Source: Candidatus Latescibacterota bacterium (GTDB lineage Bacteria; JAAXHH01; JABIQT01). Taken from it: DNA of 6,631 bases. A model generated the notes under the pieces. It was not told where the DNA came from. It ran no database searches and worked only from the letters and a program-made list of their open reading frames with translations. Below, one piece after another: positions 5,829 to 6,631 of this stretch (positions are counted from its first letter, which is position 1; every line of letters starts with the position of its first letter). A program made the translations under genes and the position numbers. The stretch covers positions 1 to 6,631 of the forward strand of contig JABIQT010000655.1 in the NCBI GenBank assembly GCA_018667995.1. Direction: 5' to 3'.

Positions 5829-6631
5829 CTACAGGAACTTATGACGCTTAAGTAGGAGTGCGTTTGATACCACTGAAACAGAGGAAAGAGCCATTGCCAT
5901 TCCTGCCCATTCCGGCTTGAGCAGGATTCCAAAAAAAGGATACAGCAGTCCCGCGGCAACGGGGATGCCGAGAATGTTGTAGAAGAAAGCCCAGAAGAGA
6001 TTCTGTTTGATCTTTCGCAAAGTGGCTCTACCGAGTTCTATGGCCCGCGGTACGTCCGCGAGATCATTGCGAACAAGGATGACATCACCTGTTTCTCGGG
6101 CCACGTCTGTTCCAGAGCCAATGGCTATTCCTACATCAGCAGAAGCCAGCGCGGGGGCATCATTGATTCCGTCACCAATCATTCCTACACTACTTCCCTC
6201 GTTCCTAAATTTGATTACAGCTTCTGATTTCTCGGAAGGCAATACCTCTGAGATCACCTCATCGATGCCCACCGCATCGGCAACGGCCCTACCGACACGC
6301 TCGTGGTCACCCGTGATCATGGCCGTGCGAAGTCCAAGGGCTTTCAATCGGCAAACGGCTTCAGACGCCCCGGGCTTTATGGTGTCCGTAATGCCAATCA
6401 GCCCAATCGCGATACCATCTTTCGCTACAAAAACGATAGTTTTGCCCCTATCCATGAGTCGGCTCGCGGCCTCTTGTACCGGTAGAAGATCGACGTTTGC
6501 TGTGGACATCAGACGTCGATTACCCACGTGAATGGTGGCGGGCGGGAGTTGGTATGCGACGCCTCGGCCGCTGTCCTCCTGTGGCGCTACGGGGTCAAGC
6601 AAATCTATTCCACTGTTTGCGGCAGCATTCG
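5829..6631 (-). CDS. copA: Copper-type P1B ATPase, C-terminal part (cut by window edge)
   Basis: At least 267 C-terminal residues of a heavy-metal-transporting P-type ATPase, which would export Cu(I) across the inner membrane using ATP. The fragment begins inside the nucleotide-binding domain; the VGNRRLM phrase at 6507-6527 is typical of it. The phosphorylation-domain motifs TGD (6306-6314) and GDGINDAPA (6150-6176) follow. The last two membrane helices carry the copper-site residues Tyr-Asn (5976-5981) and the M-x-x-S-S pattern MALSS (5880-5894), which favours the Cu(I) subgroup. The phosphorylated DKTGT motif, the CPC helix and any N-terminal metal-binding domain would lie beyond the right edge. 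The frame is open to the window end, so an apparent start at 6602 (TTG) is not a real start. No copper-responsive operator can be seen because the promoter is outside the window. Confidence 0.94.
   Translation of the reverse strand, partial: NAAANSGIDLLDPVAPQEDSGRGVAYQLPPATIHVGNRRLMSTANVDLLPVQEAASRLMDRGKTIVFVAKDGIAIGLIGITDTIKPGASEAVCRLKALGLRTAMITGDHERVGRAVADAVGIDEVISEVLPSEKSEAVIKFRNEGSSVGMIGDGINDAPALASADVGIAIGSGTDVARETGDVILVRNDLADVPRAIELGRATLRKIKQNLFWAFFYNILGIPVAAGLLYPFFGILLKPEWAGMAMALSSVSVVSNALLLKRHKFL

Noticed and set aside
6007-6531. 174-codon plus-strand open frame opposite the copper ATPase
   Set aside because: It is antisense to conserved P-type ATPase motifs; the product is Ser/Thr/Pro-rich and unlike a real protein.

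Overview
The window comes from a Gram-negative-type (diderm) bacterium of roughly even G+C. The evidence is an inner-membrane sensor kinase plus two proteins with export signals. The lineage cannot be fixed from the sequence. The H-box style of the kinase, the composite M1 peptidase and the HU-TPR pairing would suit Acidobacteriota, Gemmatimonadota or an FCB-type phylum, but that is inference.

Layout. Positions 4-1512 (+) encode a two-component sensor histidine kinase with two transmembrane helices, HAMP, PAS and the catalytic core. Its 5' end may lie outside the window. After a short promoter-bearing gap comes an HU/IHF-family nucleoid protein (1627-1920, +). It overlaps by 4 bases an exported tetratricopeptide-repeat protein (1917-2729, +). 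A textbook intrinsic terminator (1985-2014) lies inside the start of the TPR gene, so HU is probably transcribed mostly alone, with limited or regulated read-through into the TPR gene. The TPR gene converges, with a 12-base gap, on a long minus-strand gene (2742-5312) for an exported M1-family zinc metallopeptidase with a large N-terminal extension. A 516-base stretch without an established gene (5313-5828) follows. It holds a possible promoter/operator, inverted repeats and two very short ORFs with good ribosome-binding sites. At the right edge, on the minus strand, is the C-terminal part of a copper-type P1B ATPase (5829-6631), cut off by the window end.

These genes do not form one obvious pathway. 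They look like ordinary chromosomal housekeeping and envelope functions: signalling, nucleoid structure, envelope scaffolding, peptide hydrolysis and metal export. I see no mobile element, CRISPR array, tRNA, rRNA or defence module. The points most worth checking are the terminator inside the TPR gene, the loss of the usual exopeptidase motif in the M1 peptidase, and the structured 5' leader of the peptidase gene.
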